Shown here piece after piece: positions 49,807 through 62,743 of a DNA stretch of 64,000 bases. Location of the stretch: NCBI RefSeq assembly GCF_030272615.1, contig NC_081409.1, forward strand, positions 239,161,832 to 239,225,831. Direction: 5' to 3'. The notes beneath the pieces were generated by a model, which saw nothing but the letters and a program-made list of their open reading frames with translations, was not told the DNA's origin and made no database searches. Numbering within the stretch: the stretch's first letter is position 1; each line of letters starts with the position of its first letter. Position numbers and translations under genes: made by a program. This stretch comes from Cryptomeria japonica. Lineage: Eukaryota; Streptophyta; Pinopsida; Cupressales; Cupressaceae.

Positions 49807-50740
49807 TGTTGGGATTGGGTGTCACTAACCTTGCAAATCTTAGACAAGTTATGATAGTTTCATTTTTAATGTTGTTGATAAATAATTGTTATGTCTCCAA
49901 AGAATATGGAGATGGTAGACTTGGATACCACCTCTATGTGTTGAATAAATTATTTATTAATTATTCATCCTCTCATATGTAATTGTGGTGACATTACTAG
50001 TTGGGAATTACTTTTAAGTCGATGCTGAAAATCGGGTAACAGTGAGGTAACATAAGAAAGTGTATGAACATATTCTTTTGTTCAATCTTATGATAGATTT
50101 GATCAATCTATTGTTCAATCTTATGATGGCCTTGATCAATATTATTCATGTCATTTTGTATTCATCCCTCATATATCTATTCCTTGAGATGGTATAGATG
50201 GTATAAGGATCATATTATTTGGCAATTCATTCAAGCACCATTATGCTACTAGAGTTCAAAAGGATAAGCTAGAGTAGTATAAATTATTTTGTCATTAATA
50301 CATACTTGGGTTTCTTTGGGTGTGGACTTTTTCTTGAAAGTTTTTTGTATGTAAATATTTGTGTTTTGGTTTGCATCTACTTTATTGTTTTCATTTCCAT
50401 TTATGATCTATCACTTGTCATTGAATTTGGTTTCATTAAGATCAATATATCTCATTGTATAGCTACACTTTGTTTTAACATTTGGTATTAGAGCCATAGT
50501 TAACTAGATTATAGAGAGGGATGTCTCTCACAGAGTGTTTGATTGATTTTTTTTTGCTACAATGGCAATGTGTTGTTGTTTTCTTATAGTTTTAAGATCT
50601 AGATGATAGACATTATAGCTACTTCTTCTCAATTAGAAATTTAAAAAATTCAATGCTCAATCTTTGAGCTTTAGAAGCTAAAGATAGAGGATACCTTGAA
50701 GGAAAGAGATCAATTTATTGTGATGAAGAATGAAACTTCA
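49807..50740 (+). mobile_element. Copia-type LTR with primer site and gag start (copy 3)
   Basis: The LTR (49807-50480, TGTTGGG...TTTAACA) lacks an internal stretch of about 175 bp present in the copy-2 LTR. The primer site tggtattagagcc is at 50483-50495. A truncated gag start follows to 50,740, where the LINE begins. Confidence 0.75.
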
Positions 50741-50744
50741 AAAC

Positions 50745-52640
50745 TTTCTCCTTGATGTGCTGAAGCTAATCCATAACTTTATAGTTCCTCTTACATAGAA
50801 CCAAAGATTGAGAAAAAAAAACAACCACCTGAAGAAATATGTTAGAGTAAAGCCTTAAAATGCCAGTTGCCAAATGACAATTGTTAGAAAACATAGTTGT
50901 ACATATATCTTTCCAAAAATGATTTAAAATAACTTGTCTGATAGAATCAACAATAACCTCATTCTACACTTCATAACCAAACATAACCTCCTTCCAATTA
51001 AGATTATGATACAAAATAGCAGGGAAATCCTTACACACATAAATTCATTATTTTTTAACATATATGCAATCCCAAAAGATGTGTTTCATATTCTCAGCAC
51101 CTTTACAGAAGGGACAAACAACTGGTTGAACCATAATACATTTCAATCTAGCCTCAACAGGTAGCTTGCAATGTAGTATTTTCCAAGCCAGCACTTGGGA
51201 ATCAAAGTCAACTTTAGATTTCCATATTTGAGTGGCTAATTTTCTCCACAACTTACAACTAAATCTACATTTCCACTTCCGATTTAAACAAGGATTAAGA
51301 GGCTAGCTAGGAAGAATTTGAATATATCTTTTCATCTTTTCTTAATAGGAAAGTAGTTAAAGTGGTTGTAGGACAACCACTTCCAATCTTTGAAGAAGTT
51401 GAAATCCCTTGAAGTACATAATTTCAATGAGAGGTCAATAGGAACTAACGATTGGATAAAAATCAAGAAGTGTTTATATTTATCACTCAATCGAAAATGT
51501 TCCTTAACATGTGACCATGAGGCCCAATCAAATGAATTGAAGTCCCAAATGTCTCTAAATTGTCGGACCCTTTTTTTAAATAAGAAATAAGAATACTTGG
51601 GAAAGCTCACAGCCAAAGGCTGATGCTGATAACTAACAACCTTATTCCACCATATTGACAATGGAGCAAAACTAAAGCCATGTTTCTATGAAGAATCATT
51701 CCATTTAAGGAATCCACAAACCTTTTGCCATGCTTTCCATATTGATTTTAAAGGAAATGAAGCTCTGATATTAAAAAAAGGAGGCATAAGTAATTTATCC
51801 AACCAATTGACCATCTGCCATTTTTTTATGGATTGTAGCTTCCATAATACGATGACGAACTAAAATTTTCCACTCGTCTCCACTGGCAACTCTTATGATC
51901 CATTTAGTAGCAAGACATATCCCGTGAGTTTTAGGATCTATAATTACGAGACTACCTTTATATCTTGGCTGAATGCAATGATTCCAAGAAGAGACAATAA
52001 CACCAGCATTGCCATCCCATTTAGACCACAAAAATTTATGAATTATTTTGTTCAATTCTTCAAAACCATGTTTGGAAGACATCCAACATGAATAATAATA
52101 AACATGGGTAGCAATAAATATCTTATTAGCAACTTAAATCTTACCAGCAAAAGATAAGAATTTGATGCCCTAATTAAACAGCTTATTCTTAAGTTTGTTT
52201 AGAAACCAATTCCACATTTCAAAGAGAGAAACCCCCACTCAAAAAGGAATACCAAGATATCTAGTTATCTCTCCATGTCTAATAAATCTCCATTCCTTAG
52301 GAATCTAAGGAGGAATAAAGTCAAGTTGAGACATCAAAAACTCAATCTTGTTGTGAGCTATTTTAGAGCCAAAAAAAGAACAATACAAATTCAAAATATC
52401 TAGCATATTGTTGATCTCCTCCTCAGAATTTTGCAAGAATAACATAGTATCATCAACAAAGTGAGAATTGATATTCACCTGATTTTGAGGAATAGAAATG
52501 CCTTTAATAAGTTTCAGTTGATTAGGATTTTGAAGAAAGTAACTCAATGCATCAGCAGCAAGCACATATAAAAATGGAGATAAGGGGCATCCTTGTCTAA
52601 TGGAATGTTGTAACTCAAAAGAATTTGGCATTGTTCTATT
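50745..52640 (-). pseudogene. LINE ORF2 (RT, thumb, zf-RVT), 5'-truncated
   Basis: Reading down the - strand, RQGCPLSPFLYVLAADAL and HFVDDTMLFLQNSEEEI (52,631-52,305) are RT palm blocks; the latter holds the catalytic (Y/F)xDD core. Then come LNKIIHKFLWSKWDGNAG and LATKWIIRVASGDEWKIL (52,082-51,795) and a zf-RVT block ARLKCIMVQPVVCPFCKGAE with NMKHIFWDC (51,251-51,048). Stops and frameshifts separate the pieces. It starts directly at the palm, so the endonuclease and N-terminal RT are missing. It differs in sequence from the LINEs at 18-28 kb and belongs to another lineage. Confidence 0.85.
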
Positions 52641-54607
52641 TATAATGAGATGTGTTAGGACAAGTTTTTGAAAAACATGTTATTTCACAAAGAAAAATGT
52701 GGATCTCATTCCTAAAATGGGAATACATATTTAAGTGTTCTAATCTATTTGGCAAGTTCAATTTCCAATTAAACTTGAAAATTTTCCATCTAACATTCTA
52801 GAAGATCTAAGTACCTTTAGTGAAGGTGCAAGTCTTCTGTAATAGGTTTATTTTATCTTTTGTGAGCAAAGGAAGATAGGAATTTGATTCTTAATTCTAG
52901 GTCATGGTTATGAAATATTCAAGTTCATTATCATTGAGCTTCAGTGAACAACTCATGAAATAAGGTTGATTTTTATATCAACAATTATACCCTCAACTCT
53001 CTCTAATGCACTTTCATATGATTGTTGAAAGGGGACATTTTGAAAATGCAATGGTATATAGGTCTTTCATGAAGCATAAAGATATAATTATATCACTTGT
53101 AGAGAATTTTTAAATATTAAGTAGCTTAAGCATGTCAATTTTCTATCTATGAGATATATAGCTATATAAGTAGCAAAGAGATTTCTATGACACCAAGTCA
53201 TGTAAGGATGAAGTGTTAACTATAGTTTTCATAATAGAATAAATATTCTTTAGTGGTGGTAATTAATAATTTATTTTAAAAAAAAAAAAAAACTTTTTTC
53301 TTGTATCTTTTTTTAACTTTTGTAAGTTGCTTGCTTGATATTTTTTAGTTTTTGTAGGATATTAATGTGTTCATTGCATCCATTTTTTTCATTAGTTCAA
53401 CCAATCATTATATAGAATTAATAATTTTGAGCAACAATTCTACAGTCTATAACTACTTTTTTATTTAATAATTGAAAAATATGTCTTGTATCTTGCTCCC
53501 TATTGGTTCATGTTGGGAATAGTCATTGCAAAAATCAAATTATTGTTTCTTTTTTATAAATTTTGCAAAGCGTCAAGTTCCTACCGAAATGTTTAGATTA
53601 TTGTAAAGATTTAGTAAAAGAAACAATTGGTTTTAGTTAGACAGTACATATAATAGGTCATGATATAATTGATTTGATCATTGATATAATTATAATTTCT
53701 ATTGTTATGAATAATTTATAGATCAGTTATATGACATAAGTAAGGCATAAACACTTTCAAATTGTATGAAAACATATACTTATTAAATATATGTTGTGTA
53801 CTGTGCATTTTTTTTGATATAGAGGACTTCTAGTTTTGTTTCCAGATTTTGCATACTTGCTAAATATGCATCCTGTGACATTTGTCCAACAATTTCGTAC
53901 AATTTATTTCACTATTTTGATTTCACTCCCTCCTCTGCTATTGTGGGATTAAATCCCAAGGCTCCTGGTTTCAAAAAGACACAAAGTTCATAACTCAAAA
54001 AATTTCAAAAAGATCATTGATGATGATCAATAAAATTAACTACGGCTTTGATTTTCAAATTTTTTTAAAAAAGTCAATAACACAAATTTTGGAGCCACTT
54101 TAGCTACTTCCAAATCCCAAGGCCTTAGCACCATACACAACGTCAACCCACAACACCAAATGTTGCCATGCAAACTGGAAACCCTTAGTCAGCATAACTG
54201 AAAAATTTCACACATACTTTAGAATGTATGAAGTATAGAAATGCAAAGAGACACACTGCCTGATCAATTGGGATCAGCCAAAAACCCTACAACAAGGCGC
54301 TCAAACGAATGCCAGATCAAACACAATAAAGCATTTCAAGAGCAATATGTGAAGTGTGGATCGACACTGCAAACTTCACTCCAATAATAAGCATCGAACA
54401 TCAGAGAAGGTAGCCAGGCCAAAAATTCAAGCTTGCAAAAAACAATCCCAATTTTGAGCAAACAATCACCCTAAGACGCCAACACCCCAAAAAAGAGAAT
54501 GCGACCACCTTGCAAAATAATCACACATAGTGGAGCTTTATACCAATATCTGGAGATAACTTGAATGCGAAGAGCTGAAAAATGAAAAAAATGGAGTCCA
54601 ATCTGTA

Positions 54608-54755
54608 GTAGCATTCAATATGTGCATTAAATGGGCAAAGATTTTTCCAATCTTTTTTTTAAACAAATGCCCAAGTCTGCAGTAGCATTCAATGCGCATT
54701 GAAAGGGCAAAGATTTTTCCAGATTTTTGTAGAACAAATGCCCCATAAAATAAAG
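54608..54755 (+). repeat. 74-bp imperfect tandem duplication
   Basis: The string gtagcattcaat followed by gggcaaagatttttcca and then acaaatgcccca/acaaatgcccaa occurs at 54608 and again at 54682. The units differ by small indels. Confidence 0.85.
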
Positions 54756-56229
54756 AAACCATACCATTCGAAGATTAACAATGCCTATGTCCACTTTTTT
54801 CAATGCCATAAAATCCATATAGATTTCTTAAAACTTTCTTGTGAAAATTGGTAAGATACATGGTTGCATCCAATTGGACCAAATCTAGAAAGATAAGATT
54901 TTTACAGTAGTTTTAGATTTTTTATATATTTTTTTATATTGATGTCTTTTCGGGTCTGACAAGTAGATACCAATTGTGTTAATGCACATTTAATTCTTGT
55001 ACAGATATCTTAGATTTTGCCCATTGCTTCAATATTATTGTACTTCAATATTATTGTACTTCCTTGCAGCTGAAAAGATAAGTTTTCTAGAGCATTCTTA
55101 GATTTTTTCAATATTTTTTTACATCCCTGTCTTTTCGAATGGGACAAATGCCTTTCACACATTTAATTCACAATGTGATAGACACAATTATGTGGCAGGC
55201 ACAATTATTACATTATAATAAATGTAACATAAAGATTCAAATTTTAGTATTTTGATTTAAAGAAAAAGAAGAAAAAAATATTTTTTGCAATGACTGTTAC
55301 CATTATGAACCAATAGAAAAGTAGATAACTAATTTATTTTAAATGATAAGAATATGTATGAAAATTGAAACATTAGCAATGTCAATAGATTTTTAAAAAT
55401 TCTACAAGATGATTGACCAGTGGAAAAAAACAAATGCATCAAACCGATGCATAAGTATCCTGCCTATCCACAGGAACTAATATTATATACATCGTAATAA
55501 AAGTACATTGTTAACATCATCATTATGTCATCTCCTTCATATCTATCCAATAAAATATATAATTTAAAAAAAAAATCTTAGACACTATGTAATTTTAAAA
55601 ATACCTACCTACTTTATGTATTGTCTATTTAACAATTGATCGTATTTAATCTTTTGATTGTTTTTTAATATTTTGTTCAATTTTTCTCTATCTATTATTT
55701 GCATAATATACAATACATTATTATTGTATAAAAATAATTAAAATATTTGTATGATAACTTTAAATAATAATTTTTTTTAACTAATTATACTTAATTTACT
55801 TTAATAATTATTTTTATATCGAAGATGTTTTATATATGTGTAACTTCTTGAATGAACATATCCAAACACACTTATAAAATAGAAAACATTCAAGTCCAAC
55901 AAATTGATTAAAAATAAGATAGACGGAAATTTTATGCCCAAGTTCTTTATTGCTACAAACATTTGCCTTCCTACACATCACCAAAAAATAGAGAGCTAGA
56001 ATGTGTAGTGAAAGTCATTTACTATATCATTAATAGTAGCTACCAATAAGTCATATGACTAATATAGAGCATCACAAAGAGCAATTGGCTAAATGACTAA
56101 TGATATACATGAATACTATTTGTTTTCATTAGCAAAACTACAATCGTCAACTACTCTACCTAACAATAACTATTATATGTAACACTTATGGGCATACTTT
56201 ACCATGTCATTGTCTTCGACTTAACTGCT

Positions 56230-56450
56230 TATAGCTATTGTTCTGGCTTCTAGGTAATAACAACACACATTGTGGGATCCATTATGCATGCAAAGGCCAA
56301 AAAATGGTCATTTCAAAGTGTCGTCCGATACCTACTTTAAAATGCCCCAATAAGTTGCACTTAAAATTGCCAATACAATACTTATGCACAAATACCCCAA
56401 TAGTCGTATGCTATGGGTACCAATAAAGGTGCACAACTGGGCCAATTATA
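56230..56450. repeat. Dispersed repeat, inverted partner of 38,297-38,420
   Basis: Read as reverse complement it starts gcacctttattggtaccc and carries tttgtgcataagtattg and ggcaattttaagtgcaac, matching the copy near 38.3 kb. It lies between blocks W and Y of copy 3, not at the homologous position, so it is an independent insertion. Confidence 0.5.
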
Positions 56451-59400
56451 GTCCAAAAATACTAACTACTGTAGATAAAGTGGAGGGCTATTGATACATG
56501 TAAAATTTATTAATGAACTTTTATTTATCATTTTCTTTAAAGTTAATAATTGAAAGATTGGATAAGCAAGGAATGAATGATAGTTGAAACATATACAATA
56601 ACTTCCCTCCACAAAAAATATGTTTACTAAAAAAAATTTAAAAAAAAAAATTGTTAATAATGATACGATTAGGGCAAAACCATGGAGTCAAATTTTTTAC
56701 CAAAGGTCTTTCTGGATTTTTCTGGTTAACCGAAAGGACAACTTAAACTTTAAATGCAGCTGACAAAACAGCAAAGAGCATAGGACGGGATCAAACTTGG
56801 GAGAATCCCCCAATACTGTGAAGCATTATAAAGTACATTATTAAATAACTAGCAGTCAAATAAGGTGTCGTGTTTAAATTCACAACCTCCATTTTTTTGT
56901 TTTTTTGTTTTCAAATTTGATTAGTAAGTTCTAACTTACCCCTATTTTTATTAGAGATAAGGTTGAAGCTGAATCTCAGGTGTAAGAACAGACCTGCCAA
57001 CCAGATTTAGTTATGCCAAATCTGAAATCAGACAATGATATGTCTAATAATGGACTGGAGTAGATGATGGAGCTAAAATAGTTACTACTTTCAGGGAAAA
57101 TGACAGACATGGGACTATATGGGTGGAAATTGAGAGCGTCTATTTAGAGATCAAAATGTATCGGTGATTGTATTTTTTTACATTTAATAAATAAATTGAA
57201 AATTAACAAACAATTGTATTTTGATTTTTAATTTAATTATTAAATACAAAAATATAGTAGATGGTATTTTTGTATGATACATTGAGATATTTTTGTTGGT
57301 GATTGTATTATATGAAAAATAAGGTTTTGAACAGATTGTCAAAACTATATAGAGATCAATTAGTTAGTATGGGAAACATAAGTCAAATTTGTATCTATTT
57401 GACCAAAGTTGCAAGGGATATAATCCTAACCTTGCCTCAAACCATGACAGATGACCAAATCAAAAACATTCTTTGATCCTGACCAATTATACTTAAAACA
57501 ACTTTAAATGAATAACTCTTATGAAAATTTTGCTTGACAAACAAAATCCAAGTCGAATTTCAAACTTGGTGATAATGCAAGTACGTTCTATTGAACTTGT
57601 CCCACACAACACCTCTCAGTGTATCTTTTTTTATATTAAGAAAAAATTTATAATATAAAATCAACCCCTTTTTATGTGGGGAGGAGAGACAATCCACCAT
57701 AATCAAGTTTTTTCATCATTTTTTCCTCACAATCCCTACCATAATGTGAGTTTTGAAATAAGGACTGATACAACCAATTATATCTTTATTATTTCTTTAT
57801 TAAGAAAAAAATTATGATATAAAATCAACCCTTTTTTATATGGGGAGGAGAGCTTTCACCATTTTTTCCTAGAGTCCCTACCACAATGTAAGTTTTGAAT
57901 TAGACCAAAGAAAGTAGCCTTGAATGAAACAAAAAGGCAAGTGGATAGGTAAGTGGGACACTAAATTGCATGGATGCCTGAACACCAATGAAGAGAAAGA
58001 AATTCATATTAGAAAAATTTAGGACTTCCATGTGAACAAATCAGATTGGTTGAAAAAAAAAATTATCATGTCAAAGAGTTCAATCCCACATGAGAACATG
58101 GTGAAAAAGATTATCTGAGGGTCACAATCAAAGGAAAAGCTAGACTTTTAGTAGCACAACTGAGAACTAATTCACACCATCTTAGGTGTGAGACAAGCAG
58201 ATGGATGGTCCCAAAAGAAGAGTGGGATGATAGAATCTACATTTTCTGCAATAGCGGGTGATTGAATGACACTTTTTCCTGGATTGTGCTGCTTATAAAG
58301 ACATCAGTATGTAATATAAAAAAAAATTGAAGGTTGGTAGACTAAATGAACTATTTGAGGAAGCGAGATTTCACAAAACTGCTGATTTTTAATTAAGATT
58401 CAAAAAAAATCGACATAAAAAAAAAACTTGAAAATTGTTAAAGATTTCAACTATTCTTCAGTTAAATTCAATCCTAACCCTGAATGTTAATCACATGATT
58501 TCACAACTTACCCAATGTACAAACTTGTGCAAATTGACTCTTACTATTACAGAAAATAGTTTGGATGATTTGTAATATGTGGGTCATTCCAATTTTTGAA
58601 GCCAGCCTAGTTTAACACCTCAGTGGAAAACTTCAGCAGTTTGCAAGCCACCGGTCAAAAGTGCCTTTTGAAACAGACCATCAAAAGCCTGTCTATTTGT
58701 GGGGAATACATACGAAGTTTGTCAGCAGAAGTTTTCTGGCTTTATGTTATCCAGGTTATCACAAAATCTTAGCAAATATATTTTATTTTATTCTGACCAT
58801 GTTGCATGCCTTCAACTTTTCGTGTGACCTGCTAATCCAGTGCCCCTGATGTTTCACCAATGACATGGCATATGTAGTCGTGCGCTGACCAATAAATACT
58901 AATCTTCAGCTAATCCTAGCTAAAACCTCTTAGTAAAAATTATTCAATAGATTTCAAATATTTGATATATCACATTCAAATGGGACCTTACCAGAATAAA
59001 TGCAACAGCAACGTGTAACTGACTGAGAGGACACACAATCATATTATTATTTTGAAATGGTCTATGACTGAAATTCGGAGTAAATCCGTTGGAAAGTTGC
59101 AGGTGTGGAACAATTCCCAATTAAGGTGGAGGGCAACTTCAACATAGAAGCTACAGTTAATCATACCAATTGACCAGCTATCAATTTGACCTGACAAAAA
59201 CTCACAACTGCTTAATAGATAATAACGTCACATATAAATCATAAAATCATTCAAATGATTCTTTTGACTGTTCTACCATTCAAAACAAGATAAAAATGAC
59301 CATTAGTCACATATTACAATGATACCTGACTGTTCTGTTTTGCTATTAAAAGCATGTTAAATATAACCATTAGTCACTTATTACCCACGCCTGGGGCATG

Positions 59401-60774
59401 GCATGATACACTTCCCAGAACTGTTTAGGTTGGCCAAGTGGGTCATGGTCTGGTGTCATGGCAGAGCTATTGCAATGATGATTATCTAAGTCTAAAAGCC
59501 CGCCTAATGGTGGAAAGATGAAATGGTCAACAACACTGTGACCTTCTCTGTAATGTTCAAATGTTTATACATCAATTCATGTATAACTTCATGAAAACCA
59601 TGCATCAAAAACATTGCATAAGTCTTATGTTGATCACTTAGATTATCAACGCTTTTGATGAGTCTTCTCGGGATATTGGGTCTTCTCCTCTCATTCCCCC
59701 TACAAATTTAAGGAAGTTACTCTTAGAGTTGGCATCCAATTTATATTTTAATTGTTCAACCTCTCATTTCCACTACCCTTGTTATTCTTTCAACTCTGGT
59801 CCGGAGTTTCTTTGCTATCAAAGCAGTTGATTAATGATTGGATTATCTTGTTAGATGTTCTTCCATTGTTATTATGCACATGGATGGACTAATCAAGGAA
59901 GCGACACCGCCTCACACCCTCCTCCTCTCCCCTTCTTTGCTGCTTCCCGCCCTTCTTCTAGATTTGAGGACTTAGAAGATAACATCTCCTGAATAATTGT
60001 TCAGGTCTTCCGAAATTTGCCTCTCAATTGTGCACCTAAGTAAAAAGTGTGAGATTGAATAGGGAAGGGTCCAACATTGTTTAAGTTGGATCTTTGGGTA
60101 ACATTCGTGATTGAAAGCTCAATTGCTTTCATGTTTGTTCCAACTTGACAACCTAATTACATTCATTTTGTTTTTTTCCATCTCAAAATTTATTAGATTA
60201 GATGTGACCTATTTTATCTTTTGTAATAAAATTATAAATTTATTACTTTAATCAAAAAAACATTGACAAAATCATCTGAGACATAGAAATATCTAATATT
60301 CAGGCACCCACTACACCCTATCTGTAGGCTTAAGTTTGCTACCTAAAATTCTTATAGATATGCCTCAAAACTGAGAAATTAAAATTCTATAACTGGCTTT
60401 CCTTAATTTATAATTCATGTACGGTAAGAACGCATGAATAATATTTCAAATTAAATATATCCGGTCTAGCTAGTTTGGGATACACGTAACTATCATCAAA
60501 TCATGCTTACAAGGCCATCACCATCAGTTTATCATGTTACTGGTAACTACGTTGGAAGTTGATAAGGCATGATGTTGATACACTCCGAGCTCTCTGGATT
60601 AAATCTGCACCTTTGCACGTTTGGAAATTTGAGCCACTTTACTGAGCACCTTTCAAATTTAAACTTCAGAGTATAAGTATGATGTAGATTTGGGATATGG
60701 AAACCCTTGAACAATATGGATGAATCTCCAAACAAGGACCTATTTGGGGACAATCTAATTTCAATGTACTTACC

Positions 60775-60991
60775 ATCTGAGTTGGCCTAGTGGTGCAGCA
60801 CTTGTGCTCTTGAAAGAGAGGTCACAAGTTCAAATCCTACAAGGAGTTAGGTATGTACGTTTCGTTTGTAGTGCAATTAGGTACCTGCTGCAAGGAGTAC
60901 AAGGTAGTCCCATACAGCTCTAACCCATCTGTAGATCCATACACAGATGGCTGGCATCCTGGACTATAAAACCCCTTTCCTTTCCCCTTTC
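60775..60991 (+). mobile_element. tRNA-derived SINE, 217 bp, with 6-bp target duplication
   Basis: The head has an A-box-like tggcctagtgg (60783-60793) and a B-box-like gttcaaatcct (60828-60838), spaced as in a tRNA-type pol III promoter. The tail is pyrimidine-rich (cctttcctttcccc), not poly(A). cttacc flanks it at 60769-60774 and 60992-60997. Block Z of copy 1 has the uninterrupted site (gtacttacctacctaattt, near 38,063), which fixes both ends. It codes for nothing and would depend on a LINE for movement. I did not recognise the family. Confidence 0.85.
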
Positions 60992-61187
60992 CTTACCTAA
61001 CTAATTTGAAATTTGTGATTAAGATGATGTAAAACAGTATATTTTAGTAGACTTTAATTTCAGATTGAAGAAAGTTGTACTTATTTTTATTGCCTGCCAC
61101 CTCATAGAAGGAAATGAAGGTAACATTGTCAAAGCATGTGGCAAGAAAGGCTGCATGCAAGTCCAAAAAAAGAAAGAATTATTGTGA

Positions 61188-61307
61188 TGCCATCTCTCTT
61201 CCTGGTACTGTACATTCTGATGATAGATTATGGAGTGTGGTCCGAATGTCATTTCTCTTCTCTTACTCTGTACATTCTGATGATGGATCATAGAGTACGG
61301 TCCAAAT
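61188..61307 (+). repeat. 60-bp imperfect tandem duplication
   Basis: ctgtacattctgatgat occurs at 61208 and 61268, and the flanking ctctcttc/cttactctg-type DNA is also shared. Copy 1 of the segmental duplication has only one degenerate unit at the matching place (about 38,280). Confidence 0.8.
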
Positions 61308-62743
61308 CACTTGAAAAATAAAAATTAATCAATTGAATCCAGAAAAATACAAAATCTAAATTTCTGCTAGGATTTTACTAGAAAAATCATTAACTGGTGA
61401 ATTTTTTTATGGTGCCAATCTGAGCTGCCCTGCACCTAAAATTGAACATGCAAACAGAGTTTTTAGTACTGAAATCTTTCAACTGTCCCATCATAAAATG
61501 ATGTGTATTTAACAGATCCTTTAGTATTAAAGATTATGTTTGTTTTTTATAATACTACACATTTAAGAGCAAACCGCAGTTGATGCATCCTCTAAAAACA
61601 GCTGTCCTTTGAGACCTTGTCATAAAAAACTATGAGGTGTAACATAATAAAAATCATCTTGAAACCCAGAATTCAAGCATGACTCCACAAGGAGAGACAG
61701 TAGTGCAGCACTTGTTAATGCATATATGATACCTTAAGCCAAAAGGCCTAGAAACAGTTCCCAGATCATTGTCTTTAATAAAGTTAAATGAAACAAAAAT
61801 TACTAAAAATCTGGAAAATTGAAGAGTTGTCTCAATATTCAAAAACCAAATTTAATGGTCTGAGATTTCCAGAGGACGATAACTTGTGGGATTTTAACTC
61901 AACAATTAACCAGTGATTACTTAACCCTAAATATAAAAGGTCAAATAATCCAATCCAGTTAATAGCAATTTAAACTTATAATTTGTTCATTTCAGAATGT
62001 CAATCCATAATCTGAACTCATAACCCTGCCAATTGGATGAGAATTCTGAAGCTCTAAATTCTTGAAAATATGTTGTATTTACGAGGCTAGGATGAAGTGA
62101 GCAACCTTGTAAATATAGCTTTTATGTCAAAAACTATAAGCAATTAAATTTTTCAGACGGTAATTTTAACAGAATACAAAAAATATAAACAACCACATCA
62201 GATAATTCCCACCATTGACTTTGTCACTGTAAAACTTGTAGTCAAGAAGCATAAATGTGTAATTTTGATAATATAATTCACATTGAGCATTCGATAAATC
62301 ACAAAAACAGAAACTGGTTTTGGTTATAAGCAGCCTGCATCTTTCAAAACAAATTGATTGGATGCACACAATGGAAATTGCCAAAATAGCTATAAAGCCA
62401 AGATATTTACAAAGAAAACAATGTTAGTTCTTCTTTAGAATTTGATGATGACCTTTCACATTGAGTTGATGCAATATTGGTAGAGGAAATGAACACATTC
62501 ACTCATTGCTAGCCAAAGCCTGCAATGGTAACACTTTTCCTATTGATAAGGATCTCTGGATTCAGCCGCCAGACATCATAGACTTCACAAAAAATGATAT
62601 TTTTTTTTCAACTGTGAGCAGACAATACTTTTTGTGGGGCTCATTTCATCAAAGCTTGGAATTATTGTTCCAAAGACAAATAAACTGCAAACACTATTTT
62701 GCATTCGGCATGGTTGTTCCTGGACTTCTCAGTTTTGAGTTCA
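61308..62743. other. Intergenic DNA, and 3' UTR of the RINGv gene at its right end
   Basis: No gene is seen here. The right part should hold the 3' UTR of the - strand RINGv gene. No clean AATAAA signal was identified on that strand close to the stop. Confidence 0.35.

Larger units (their letters stand above)
48790..61150 (+). repeat. Segmental tandem duplication, copy 3
   Basis: Block X (48.79-49.80 kb), the copia LTR with primer site and gag start (49.81-50.74), a LINE (50.75-52.64), block W (52.94-53.42), block Y (56.65-57.37) and block Z (about 58.50-61.15) follow in the same order as in copy 2. Block Z carries a SINE absent from the same site in copy 1. Segment 53.5-56.6 kb is AT-rich and shows no gene. 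Confidence 0.85.

Noticed and set aside
60781-60850. Possible tRNA gene
   Set aside because: A- and B-box-like words are present but no cloverleaf folds, and the unit has a tail and target duplication; it is a SINE head.
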